Assembly: GCF_018130245.1 (NCBI RefSeq)
Contig: NZ_JAFCKP010000023.1
Location: forward strand, 1 to 64,000
DNA from: Bradyrhizobium sp. SZCCT0231
GTDB taxonomy: Bacteria; Pseudomonadota; Alphaproteobacteria; Rhizobiales; Xanthobacteraceae
Direction: 5' to 3'
Length of the DNA: 64,000 nt
Part shown: positions 21,124 through 29,080 of the stretch, piece by piece
Layout of the letters: each line of letters starts with the position of its first letter
How positions within the stretch are numbered: the first letter of the stretch is position 1
The notes under the pieces: model-generated
Database searches by the model: none
Told to the model about the DNA's origin: nothing
What the model saw: only the letters and a program-made list of their open reading frames with translations
Translations under genes and position numbers: made by a program

Positions 21124-22289
21124 CTTCCGCAGCCAAGGGCCGCACGGCTCACAACGAGCCGGACTATATCGCCCGCGCAGAGACGCTTGCGACAGGCTTT
21201 GCCGCGCGCGCGGCCGAGCACGACCGCACCGGCAGCTTTCCGTTCGAGAATTTTCGTGAGCTGTCCGCGGCGGGCCTGTTGTCGCTGACGGTGCCGGCGG
21301 CCCATGGCGGCGCCGGTGCCGGCGCCCGATACGCCGCGCGCGTCCTCGGCATCCTCGGCAAGGCCGATCCGTCCACCGCGCTGGTGCTGTCGATGCATTA
21401 CATCAACCATCTCGTCATGGCGCGCAGCCCGACCTGGCCGGCGCGGCTGTCGCGTAAGCTCGCGCGCGAGAGCGTCGAAGGCCTTGCGCTCATCAACGCG
21501 CTGCGCGTCGAACCCGAACTCGGATCGCCGGCGCGCGGCGGACTGCCGGCGACGATCGCGCGGCGCACCGAGACCGGCTGGCGCCTCTCCGGCCACAAGA
21601 TCTACTCGACGGGATCGCCGCTCCTGAAATGGTACCTGGTCTGGGCGCAGACCGACGAGGCCGAGCCGCGCGTCGGTCAGTTCCTGGTGCCGGCAGGCCT
21701 GCCGGGCACGCGCATCGTCGAGACCTGGGACCATCATGGCCTGCGCGCCAGCGGCAGCCATGACGTCATCTTCGACGATGTCGTGATCCCGCTCGATGCC
21801 GAGATCGACGTACGCAAGCCGGCTGACTGGCGCACGCTCGACGTCACGCAGGCGACTGCTCACACCGTGTTCGTCGCCGCGATCTATGACGGCGTCGCGC
21901 GTGCCGCGCGCGACTGGCTGATCACGTTCCTGAAGCAGCGCGTGCCCGCCAGCCTCGGTGCGCCGCTCGCGACCTTGTCGCGCGCACAGGAGATCCTGGG
22001 TGCGATCGAGGCGCGGCTTGCGGTCAATGCGCGGCTGATCGCGTCCTTTGCCGGCGACTTCGACGACGGCATCCAGCTCTCCGCGGGCGAGTCCAACGCG
22101 ATCAAGCTGACCGTGACCAACAACGCTGTGGCCGTGGTCGAGGACGCGCTGTCGCTGTCCGGCAATCACGGCCTGTCCCGCACCAACCCGCTGGAGCGGC
22201 ACTATCGCGACGTGCTGTGCGGGCGCGTGCACACGCCGCAGGACGATTCCACCCGCATCGGCCTCGGCCGCGTCGCACTCGGGCCCTAG
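21117..22289 (+). CDS. Acyl-CoA dehydrogenase-fold flavin monooxygenase, SfnB/DszC-like
   Basis: A 390-residue protein with the acyl-CoA dehydrogenase fold: FPFENFRELSAAGLLSLTVP, GILGKADPSTALVLSMHY, GWRLSGHKIYSTGSP, WDHHGLRASGSHDVIFDDV and a C-terminal LSGNHGLSR. In this genomic setting (sulfonate transporter plus LLM monooxygenase) the SfnB/DszC branch is the better assignment: FMNH2-dependent oxygenases acting on sulfur compounds rather than beta-oxidation enzymes. The start overlaps the ATPase gene by 7 bases. No dedicated flavin reductase is visible nearby. Confidence 0.78.
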   Translation: MVTSAAKGRTAHNEPDYIARAETLATGFAARAAEHDRTGSFPFENFRELSAAGLLSLTVPAAHGGAGAGARYAARVLGILGKADPSTALVLSMHYINHLVMARSPTWPARLSRKLARESVEGLALINALRVEPELGSPARGGLPATIARRTETGWRLSGHKIYSTGSPLLKWYLVWAQTDEAEPRVGQFLVPAGLPGTRIVETWDHHGLRASGSHDVIFDDVVIPLDAEIDVRKPADWRTLDVTQATAHTVFVAAIYDGVARAARDWLITFLKQRVPASLGAPLATLSRAQEILGAIEARLAVNARLIASFAGDFDDGIQLSAGESNAIKLTVTNNAVAVVEDALSLSGNHGLSRTNPLERHYRDVLCGRVHTPQDDSTRIGLGRVALGP

Positions 22290-22309
22290 AGGTCAATAAG
22301 GAGACGATC

Positions 22310-23410
22310 ATGTCGATCGAGTTCATCGGCTTCATCAGCAACAACAATTCGTCAGAGACCATCGTCCGCGAGGGGCCGGTGCTCAACCCGGCCCACATCG
22401 AGACGGTGGCGAAGGCGCATGAGAATGCCGGCTTCGACCGGGCGCTGCTGGCGTTCCATTCGACGTCGCCGGATGCGCTCCAGGTCGCCCAGCACGTGCT
22501 CAACACGACCAGCCGCCTCAACGTGCTGATCGCGCAGCGGCCCGGCTTCACCGCGCCGACGCTGCTGGCGCGGCAGTTCGCGGTGCTCGACCAGTTCTCC
22601 CGCGGTCGCGTTGCCCTCCATGTCATCACCGGCGGCAATGCCACCGAGCTCCGGCAGGACGGCAATACGCTCGACGACAAGGACGAGCGCTATGACCGCA
22701 CCTCCGAGTTCCTCGATGTGCTCAAGCTGGAATGGACCAGCGACAAGCCGTTCAGCTACAAGGGCAGGTACTACCAGGTCGAGAATGCCTTCTCGCAGGT
22801 GAAGCCGTATCGTCCCGAAGGCATCCGGATCTATTTCGGCGGCGCCTCGGATGCGGCGATCGATGTCGCCGGCAAGCACGCCGACACCTTTGCGCTGTGG
22901 GGCGAATCCTACGCCCAGGTGCGTGACATCACCTCCCGCGTCCACAACGCCGCGGTCCGGCATGGGCGGCCAACGCCGCGCTTCAGTCTCTCGGTGCGGC
23001 CGATCATCGCCCCGACTGAAAAGCAGGCCTGGGAGAAGGCCGAGGAGATCCTGGCGCGCGCCACCGCGCTGCAGGACAAGACCGGCTATCGCAAGCCCGC
23101 CGACGGTCATGCCACCGCCGGCGCGCGGCGCCTGCTCGCGCTCGCCGACCAGGGCAGCCGCATCGACAAGCGGCTCTGGACCGAGATCGCAAAGCTCACC
23201 GGCGCCAACAGCAATACCACGGCGCTGGTCGGCACGCCCGAGCAGGTCGCGGAAGTCTTCGGCGATTATTACGACCTCGGCATCAGCCATTTCCTGATCC
23301 GCGGCTTCGATCCGCTGATCGACGCCATCGAATATGGCCGTGAGCTGATCCCGTTGACGCGCGAGCTTGTCGCCAAGCGCCAAGCCGTTCGCGGCGAGGC
23401 CGCGGAATGA
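22310..23410 (+). CDS. LLM-class FMNH2-dependent alkanesulfonate monooxygenase, SsuD-like
   Basis: A 366-residue bacterial-luciferase-family enzyme close in pattern to SsuD: EFIGFISNNNSSET, FDRALLAFHSTSPDALQVAQ, LNVLIAQRPGFTAPTLLARQ, SRGRVALHVITGG, YFGGASDAAIDVAGKHAD and DYYDLGISHFLIRGFDPL. SsuD releases sulfite from alkanesulfonates using FMNH2 and oxygen. Strong AAGGAGA 6 bases before the ATG. Last gene of the sulfonate operon; the reductase partner (SsuE-like) must come from elsewhere. Confidence 0.88.
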   Translation: MSIEFIGFISNNNSSETIVREGPVLNPAHIETVAKAHENAGFDRALLAFHSTSPDALQVAQHVLNTTSRLNVLIAQRPGFTAPTLLARQFAVLDQFSRGRVALHVITGGNATELRQDGNTLDDKDERYDRTSEFLDVLKLEWTSDKPFSYKGRYYQVENAFSQVKPYRPEGIRIYFGGASDAAIDVAGKHADTFALWGESYAQVRDITSRVHNAAVRHGRPTPRFSLSVRPIIAPTEKQAWEKAEEILARATALQDKTGYRKPADGHATAGARRLLALADQGSRIDKRLWTEIAKLTGANSNTTALVGTPEQVAEVFGDYYDLGISHFLIRGFDPLIDAIEYGRELIPLTRELVAKRQAVRGEAAE

Positions 23411-23446
23411 TCCGCCTCATGTGGGGGTGTAGCCTCCTGGAGCACC

Positions 23447-23609
23447 CTCGTGTCCCGGATAAGGTGCAGCGTGCAACGCTGCGCCGCCGGGCCGGGACCC
23501 AGGCCGCACAGATTGCTCTCCGTTAGATGGGCCCCGGCTCAGCAGCGCACCGCTACTGGACGATGCGTCGCATCGCCAGGGAAGCGCTGCGCTGCGTCCG
23601 GGGCACGAG
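23447..23609. repeat. Intergenic repeat with inverted ends
   Basis: A 163-base element whose ends CTCGTGTCCCGGA and TCCGGGGCACGAG are inverted with one mismatch and which is GC-rich and structured inside. It resembles the short palindromic repeats scattered in Bradyrhizobium chromosomes. It fills most of the gap after the SsuD-like gene. Confidence 0.6.
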
Positions 23610-23794
23610 ACCTCACGAACTCCTCAAGCATCCGTGAGACGAGAATGGCGTTTTCGTAACACGCGCATTTCTCGACGACTTCCTTCTGCGTTCCTCACTG
23701 CCGACAACAGCCGTATTGCTATTTGCACCGCACCTCTTGCGGCACGGTGCACTCCCGCAAAAATCAATCCGACGACCACATCGGGAGACCGGCC

Positions 23795-24640
23795 ATGGGC
23801 CTGCAAGAAACAAAAATCGAATCGCTTCCCTTCGTCACCGCCGAACTCAACTATCTTGCGCCGATTTCGGGCAAGCCACGCACCTACGCCTTCGATCCGC
23901 CGCCGGGCGAGCCCAAGAGCACGTCGCTGCCGGAGCCGCATCAGGTGCCGATCTTCGATGCGCGGCTGATCGCGCAAAACGTCTCGCTCGATCGCGAAGG
24001 CTTTGCGCTGGTGCGTCATCCGACCCAGGTGAAGGATTTCTACAACGAGGAAGAGGTGCGGGCGGTCTATTATCCCGCCGTCGAGGCCTTTCTGCGTGCG
24101 ACGCTGAAGGCCGACCGCGTCGTCATCTTCGATCACACCGTGCGCAAGCGCGTCGAAGGTGCGCCGGATATCCGTGACGGCGGCCCGCGCCAGCCGGCGA
24201 CGCGCGTTCATGTCGACCAGACGGCGGTCTCCGGCGCCAACCGCGTGCGCGAACATCTGCCCGACGAGGCGGAGGAGCTGCTGAAGGGGCGCGTGCAGGT
24301 GATCAATCTGTGGCGGCCGATCCGCGGTCCCTTGCGCGATTCACCGCTCGCCATGGCCGACGGCACGACGGTGGCGCCCGAAGATCTCGTCGCCTCCGAC
24401 CTGATCTATCCCAACCGTCGCGGCGAGACCTATTCGGTGACGTACAATCCGAACCACCGCTGGTTCTATTTCCCGGAGATGACGCCGGACGAGGCGCTGC
24501 TGCTGAAGTGCTACGATTCCGCAACGGACGGCCGCACCCGCTTCGGGCCGCATACCGCGTTCGTCGATCCGACCACGCCTGTAGACGCGGCGCCCCGCGA
24601 AAGCATCGAGGTCCGCACGCTGGTGTTCCACCGGCAGTAA
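23795..24640 (+). CDS. CmcJ/NvfI-family oxidoreductase
   Basis: A 281-residue protein of the CmcJ/NvfI/AsqO-like group of putative Fe(II)/2-oxoglutarate-type oxygenases. Landmarks: FVTAELNYLAPISG, DREGFALVRHPTQVKDFYNEEEV, VVIFDHTVRKR, RVHVDQTAVSGANR (candidate metal-binding HxD), INLWRPIRGPLRDSPLAMAD and WFYFPEMTPDEALLLKCYDS. Members occur near secondary-metabolite and aromatic pathways; the bacterial substrate is usually unknown. GGGAGA precedes the ATG at 23795. A hairpin terminator follows, so it is probably monocistronic. Confidence 0.8.
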   Translation: MGLQETKIESLPFVTAELNYLAPISGKPRTYAFDPPPGEPKSTSLPEPHQVPIFDARLIAQNVSLDREGFALVRHPTQVKDFYNEEEVRAVYYPAVEAFLRATLKADRVVIFDHTVRKRVEGAPDIRDGGPRQPATRVHVDQTAVSGANRVREHLPDEAEELLKGRVQVINLWRPIRGPLRDSPLAMADGTTVAPEDLVASDLIYPNRRGETYSVTYNPNHRWFYFPEMTPDEALLLKCYDSATDGRTRFGPHTAFVDPTTPVDAAPRESIEVRTLVFHRQ

Positions 24641-24653
24641 CAAACTGTGATGG

Positions 24654-24678
24654 CCCTGCCGGACATTTTCCGGCAGGG
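24654..24678 (+). terminator. Terminator hairpin after the CmcJ-like gene
   Basis: A 9-bp perfect stem CCCTGCCGG / CCGGCAGGG with a 7-base loop, 14 bases after the stop codon. The following TT is short, so termination may be partial. Confidence 0.6.
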
Positions 24679-24744
24679 TTCCCGGAACTTGGGGGAACAA
24701 AACGACGTTTGCAGCGCCGGGCAGGGCCAACCGGGAGCGGTGCC

Positions 24745-25059
24745 GTGCAAGCGCAGATGACGCTATTGGTATCTCTGGCCAGCTTTTTGCTTTTTGCCTT
24801 TTCTGTTGCCCACGCTGAAAGCGGGCTTGCTTCGTATTACGGATACAGCAAAGCCGGTAAAGGCGGCGAGCTGACCTGCGCCCACCGCACACGCCCGTTC
24901 GGCAGCGTGCTCAGGGTGTCCTACAGCGGGCGCACGATCCAGTGCCGCGTCAATGATCGCGGCCCCTTCATCCGTGGCCGCATCGTCGATCTCTCGGTGC
25001 CCGCCGCCCGCGCGCTCGGCATGATGAGCGCGGGCGTGGTGCGCGTCTCGGTGGATTAG
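24745..25059 (+). CDS. Short RlpA-like double-psi beta-barrel protein
   Basis: A 104-residue exported protein: signal peptide ending VAHAES, then an RlpA-type barrel (SGLASYYGYSKAGKGGELTC, RPFGSVLRVSYSG, RVNDRGPFIRGRIVDLS, ARALGMM). Unlike the 5256 protein it has no lipobox, so it is probably periplasmic or secreted. GTG at 24745 is preferred because GGGAG lies 7 bases upstream; ATG at 24757 is in frame. Likely a small peptidoglycan-active protein or binding module. Confidence 0.8.
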   Translation: MQAQMTLLVSLASFLLFAFSVAHAESGLASYYGYSKAGKGGELTCAHRTRPFGSVLRVSYSGRTIQCRVNDRGPFIRGRIVDLSVPAARALGMMSAGVVRVSVD

Positions 25060-25102
25060 GCCTTTGAGCGCGCTATAGTGCCGCCCAAAGCGGGGGGACG
25101 CT

Positions 25103-26272
25103 ATGGCTAGGATCAAGGTGGGTCTCGTCGGCTGCGGCTTCGTGTCGGAGCTGCACATGTATGCGTTCCGGCGCGTCTATGGGGTGGATGTCGAGGTCGC
25201 GGCAGTCGCCGCGCGCGGCGACCACGTCGTCGCGTTCGCTCGCCGTCACGGAATCCCGCGCGTCTATCGCAGCTTTGCCGATCTGATTGCGGACGCCGAT
25301 CTCGACGTCATCGACATCTGCACCCCGCCCAATCTCCATGCCGGGATGATCGTCGGCGCGATGCAGGCCGGCAAGCATGTGATCTGCGAAAAACCCTTCG
25401 CCGGCTATTTCGGCCGCGAGGGCGACACGCAGCCGATCGGCAAGCACGTGCCGAAGGCGCTGATGTACGAGCGCGTGATCGAAGGGATGGACGCGACGCG
25501 CGCCGCGATCGAGCGGACGGACAAGCTCTTCATGTATGCCGAGGACTGGGTCTACGCGCCCGCGGTGACCAAGACCGCGCAGATCATCAAGGCGACGAAG
25601 GACAAGATCCTGTTCATGAAGGGTGAGGAGAGCCATTCCGGCTCGCACGCCGCGCATGCCGCGCAATGGGCGACGACCGGCGGCGGCTCGCTGATCCGCA
25701 TGGGATGTCATCCGCTTTCGGCCGTGCTGTATCTGAAACAGGTCGAAGCCAGGGCGCGCGGCGAGAGCATCCGCGTCGCCAGCGTCACCTGCGATGTCGG
25801 CAACGTCACCGCGGGGCTCAAGCCCGAGGAGCGCACTTACATCAAGGCGAACCCGATCGATGTCGAGGACTGGGGCACGCTGACCGCCACCTTCTCCGAC
25901 GGCACCAAGGCGACCGTGTTCTCCGGCGACATGATCATGGGCGGCGTGCGCAACCTGATCGAGACCTATACCTCCGGCGGCTCGCTGTTCGCCAACATCA
26001 CACCGAACACGCATCTGATGAGCTATCAGACCAGCGAGGAGAAGCTCGCCAGCGTCTACATCACGGAGAAAGTCGACCGCAAGACCGGCTGGCAATATGT
26101 CTGCCTCGAGGAGGAATGGACGCGCGGCTACTTGCAGGAGATCCAGGACTTCATGGAATGCGTCGCGACCGGGCGCCAGCCGCTGTCGGACCTCGCGCTG
26201 GCCTATGAGACGATCAAGGTGAACTACGCCGGGTATTGGGCGGCGGAGGAGGGAAGAAGGGTGGTGTTGTAG
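25103..26272 (+). CDS. Gfo/Idh/MocA-family oxidoreductase
   Basis: A 389-residue NAD(P)-dependent oxidoreductase: Rossmann loop VGLVGCGFVSELHMYAF, DVIDICTPPNLHAGM, the conserved EKP catalytic lysine in GKHVICEKPFA, and a C-terminal beta-sheet domain. Members act on sugars, inositols and related polyols. A histidine cluster (SHSGSHAAHA) lies in the middle. It is 43 bases after the RlpA-like gene on the same strand and could be co-transcribed; the substrate is unknown. Confidence 0.88.
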   Translation: MARIKVGLVGCGFVSELHMYAFRRVYGVDVEVAAVAARGDHVVAFARRHGIPRVYRSFADLIADADLDVIDICTPPNLHAGMIVGAMQAGKHVICEKPFAGYFGREGDTQPIGKHVPKALMYERVIEGMDATRAAIERTDKLFMYAEDWVYAPAVTKTAQIIKATKDKILFMKGEESHSGSHAAHAAQWATTGGGSLIRMGCHPLSAVLYLKQVEARARGESIRVASVTCDVGNVTAGLKPEERTYIKANPIDVEDWGTLTATFSDGTKATVFSGDMIMGGVRNLIETYTSGGSLFANITPNTHLMSYQTSEEKLASVYITEKVDRKTGWQYVCLEEEWTRGYLQEIQDFMECVATGRQPLSDLALAYETIKVNYAGYWAAEEGRRVVL

Positions 26273-26287
26273 GGAGTGCTGCTCTTT

Positions 26288-26307
26288 ACCCTCCCCTGGA
26301 GGGCTAC
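26288..26307. repeat. Left half of a palindromic repeat flanking the IS element
   Basis: ACCCTCCCCTGGAGGGCTAC, the exact reverse complement of 27719-27738. The pair appears to be the two arms of one genomic palindrome separated by the insertion element, or extended outer ends of the element. The first 15 bases also match the ends of the compound repeat at 59704-59872. Confidence 0.75.
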
Positions 26308-26310
26308 GAC

Positions 26311-27715
26311 ATTCACACATCGAGGTTGAAGACCGAGAGGATGTCTGATTCCGTGTCGTCGATCCTTGGCAAGGAGGACGGCATGGAGCACGGACTGGGA
26401 CGGTTTGGCGACCGTCGCCTGGAAAAAGGGGGGCCTTTCTTCTGGGGCGGCTTGTCGCCTCTGGGGGCAGGAGACTGCGGGTCCGCCGATTGGGCGGCAA
26501 TCGGGCGGGAGAGGTTCGCCTGACGCGGCTTTTGCGTAACGAGGCGTTCAGCAGTGAGGAGATGCTGGTGGAGGCAGCCGGCCGGACGGCCGAACGTTGC
26601 TTGGGACGACATGTGCTGGCGATCCAGGACACGACTGTGCTGCGCTCGGAAGGCGGTGGGGGTGAGTATCTGCACGCCGTAATGGCTCTGGATGCCCAGG
26701 ATGGCGCGATCCTTGGGCTGATCGACAGCTGCTTCCTGGAGCGCAAGAGCGGCCGGCGGGCAGCGCGGCGGTCCGCCCCGATTGAAGAGAAAGAGAGCTT
26801 CCGGTGGCTGGAAGGAGCCGATCAGGCGGCCTCGGTGTGCGCGGGCGCAGCTTCGGTCACGGTGATTGCCGATCGCGAGAGCGATATCTTTGAAGCGTTT
26901 GCATTGCGTCCGGAAGGCATCGAACTGCTGATGCGTGCGGCCCATGACCGCGCGCTTGCTGACGGCGAGGCCCTGTTTGCACGGACCGATGCAATGGATG
27001 CGATGGGGCGCGCCGAGTTGGAATTGCCCGCCAAGCCCGGGCGCAGGCGGCGCACCGCGCAGCTCGAGATTCGCTTCCTACCGGTAAGCCTGGCTCGACC
27101 AAAGCATGGACTGCGCACCAGCCTGCCGGAAAGCGTGGCCATGAACGTCATTGATGTCCGCGAGATCAACCCACCGCTCGGCGAAGCGCCGATCCACTGG
27201 CGGCTTCTGACGACACACGCGATAGCCAGTGAGGCGCAAGCCTGGGAGGTGGTCGGCCTTTACCGGCAACGCTGGGCAATTGAACAGCTGTTCCGCACCC
27301 TCAAGACCGACGGCTTCGACATCGAAGGCGTACGAATCGAAGATCAAGCGCCCCGCAATCGGCTGATCACCGCGACCTTGATCGCGGCTGTGTGTATCCA
27401 GCAACTGGTGCACGCCCGCGACGGCGGTCCGGGACCGCTGAGGCCTCTGAGCGATGCATTCGAACCTGAGGACCTTCCACTGCTCGAAGCCTGCTGTGCT
27501 GAGCTCGAAGGCAAGACGGAGCGGCAGAAGAATCCTCATCCAAAAGGGTCGCTGGCTCGTGCAGCCTGGGTCTGCGCGCGACTGGGCGGATGGACTGGCT
27601 ATTACGGCAAGCCAGGGCCGGTCGTCATGCTTCAGGGCTGGCTCGAGTTCCAAGCCATAAAACGCGGTGCCAACCTCATGATCCGCCACCCTCACGACCG
27701 AAGTGATGTGTGAAT
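26311..27715 (+). mobile_element. IS4-family insertion sequence
   Basis: About 1.4 kb bounded by 11-bp terminal inverted repeats ATTCACACATC (26311-26321) and GATGTGTGAAT (27705-27715). If the neighbouring CTAC is included, the ends match over 18 bases with three mismatches. It carries one transposase gene with the YREK signature of the IS4 group. No clear direct target duplication is visible outside either boundary. The element sits within a palindromic intergenic repeat. Confidence 0.8.
26383..27713 (+). pseudogene. IS4-family transposase, frameshifted
   Basis: The N-terminal part starts at ATG 26383 (MEHGLGRFGDRRLEKGG) behind a GGAGGA motif and reads until an A5G6 run at 26423-26433; the rest of the protein is in the frame used from 26490 to 27713. 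One extra G in that run would restore a 443-residue protein continuing AFLLGRLVASGG. The C-terminal part holds IQDTTVLR, the second acidic motif VIADRESD, and the YREK motif in YRQRWAIEQLFRTLK. Either a one-base loss inactivated it, or slippage on the run restores the frame; a read error is also possible. Confidence 0.8.
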
Positions 27716-27718
27716 CCA

Positions 27719-27738
27719 GTAGCCCTCCAGGGGAGGGT
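27719..27738. repeat. Right half of the palindromic repeat flanking the IS element
   Basis: GTAGCCCTCCAGGGGAGGGT, perfectly complementary to 26288-26307. Confidence 0.75.
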
Positions 27739-27752
27739 GAAGCATCTCGCTC

Positions 27753-28646
27753 CTACTTCGCCGCTTCCGCGCTCGCCATCGCCGGGCGCACGGGATCGCC
27801 TTCGCGGAGCAACGCGCCGGCGCGGGCGACGATGACATCGCCTTCGTTCAGACCGTCGCGGACCTCGATATTGCCGCCCGACATCAAGCCGATCTCGACG
27901 CGCTTGGTCTCGACGCGGTTGCGGCGGATCACCTGCACCACGGTGCCGGCGGATGAATATTGCACGGCGGTCAGCGGCACCGCGACGTTGCAGCTTTGCC
28001 CGGTCTTGATCAGCGCCCGCCCGCTCGCGTTCAGGAGCAGCCGCTTCTGCGAAGAGATGCCGATATAGACCATGCCCTGCTGGATGTTCGGCTCGACGGT
28101 CGGGCCGATGCGGCGCACCTTGCCGCTGATGTCGCCGGCGCCCGCGATCCGCACGGTGGCCTGCTGATTGACTGCGAGCTTGCGCACATCGGCGGTGGCC
28201 ACGAGGCCGACGAGATCGTATTCGCTGCGCGCCACGATCGTGAACAGCGCCTCGCCCTTGGCCGAGGCGAAGTTGCCGATCTGCGCAGTCGAGGTCGCGA
28301 TCACGCCCGCCACGGGTGCGGTGACCTGAAGCGTGCCGCCTTCGGGCAGCGCCAGCCGCGCCAGCACCTGGCCGGCGGTGGTGGTATCGCCCGCTTCCGC
28401 CAGCACGTCCGTGACCTTCAGGCCGGGACGCTCGGGCCGCACCGAGGTTTCCTCCCGCGCGATGATCGTGCCGGTGGCTTCGACGATGTCGGAGAAGCAG
28501 GATTTCGCGACTTTCAGCACCGTGACCGCGGGCCCCTTGGGCGCGTCGTCATCGGCGGCGCCGGCCGGACAGGGGCCGAGGACGAGCAGGCCGGCGACGG
28601 CTGCGGGACAGAGGTTTCGAACAACGGCACGGGACAAATGACGCAT
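27753..28646 (-). CDS. Orphan RND/HlyD-type periplasmic efflux adaptor
   Basis: A 297-residue exported protein (signal peptide ending GPCPAGAAD) of the membrane-fusion protein family: lipoyl-like segment VTDVLAEAGDTTTAGQVLARL, PVAGVIATST and C-terminal VRDGLNEGDVIVARAG. It is a paralogue of the adaptor at 48118-49047: both share an unusual N-terminal KS(x)xACFSD / KSCFSD segment and the same domain order. No pump gene is adjacent. The start MRHLSRAVV at 28646 begins the signal peptide. It probably partners a pump encoded elsewhere or the one in this window. Confidence 0.8.
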   Translation of the reverse strand: MRHLSRAVVRNLCPAAVAGLLVLGPCPAGAADDDAPKGPAVTVLKVAKSCFSDIVEATGTIIAREETSVRPERPGLKVTDVLAEAGDTTTAGQVLARLALPEGGTLQVTAPVAGVIATSTAQIGNFASAKGEALFTIVARSEYDLVGLVATADVRKLAVNQQATVRIAGAGDISGKVRRIGPTVEPNIQQGMVYIGISSQKRLLLNASGRALIKTGQSCNVAVPLTAVQYSSAGTVVQVIRRNRVETKRVEIGLMSGGNIEVRDGLNEGDVIVARAGALLREGDPVRPAMASAEAAK

Positions 28647-28837
28647 CGGAAATTCCACAGGGGCTATGTCTCCAATCGATAGCAGATGGCCGCCGCCCGC
28701 ACTACGGGGGCGTCGTCCCAAAACAGGACGCCGCGCCGCCGCTAGGCAGTCGCGGCAAGTCTTTGATGAGTCGCGGGATTGGAGAACAGGTTCGCTGCGA
28801 AGACGTCACGGCGCAGGCCGCAGGTCGGCGTTAACCG

Positions 28838-29008
28838 TCAGCTGCGCCGATCGCCCAGCAGCTTGCCGGTGGCCCGATCGATCAGATGCAGCCGCGTGCA
28901 GGCCGGACAGGATACGGACACGTGGGTGCGATCAGACGGCTCGTCGGTAAGCCGATGCTGCACGTTCAGGCCGGTCTGCGGGCATTTGAAGACAATCTGT
29001 CGATCCAT
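28838..29008 (-). CDS. Small zinc-ribbon-like protein
   Basis: A 56-residue protein with FKCPQTGLNVQHRL near the start, SCPACTRLHLI in the middle and RATGKLLGD at the end. The CP and CPAC cysteines are the pattern of a small zinc-binding protein that I recognise as a family of short rhizobial hypotheticals. Composition and periodicity look coding. It is too short for standard cut-offs. The ribosome-binding site is weak. Confidence 0.65.
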   Translation of the reverse strand: MDRQIVFKCPQTGLNVQHRLTDEPSDRTHVSVSCPACTRLHLIDRATGKLLGDRRS

Positions 29009-29080
29009 GGCCGGACATATGACGCCAAGCCGATCCCTGCGAAATTACGGATGTTTACGTAGGTCCGTCGCCGCGGCTCC

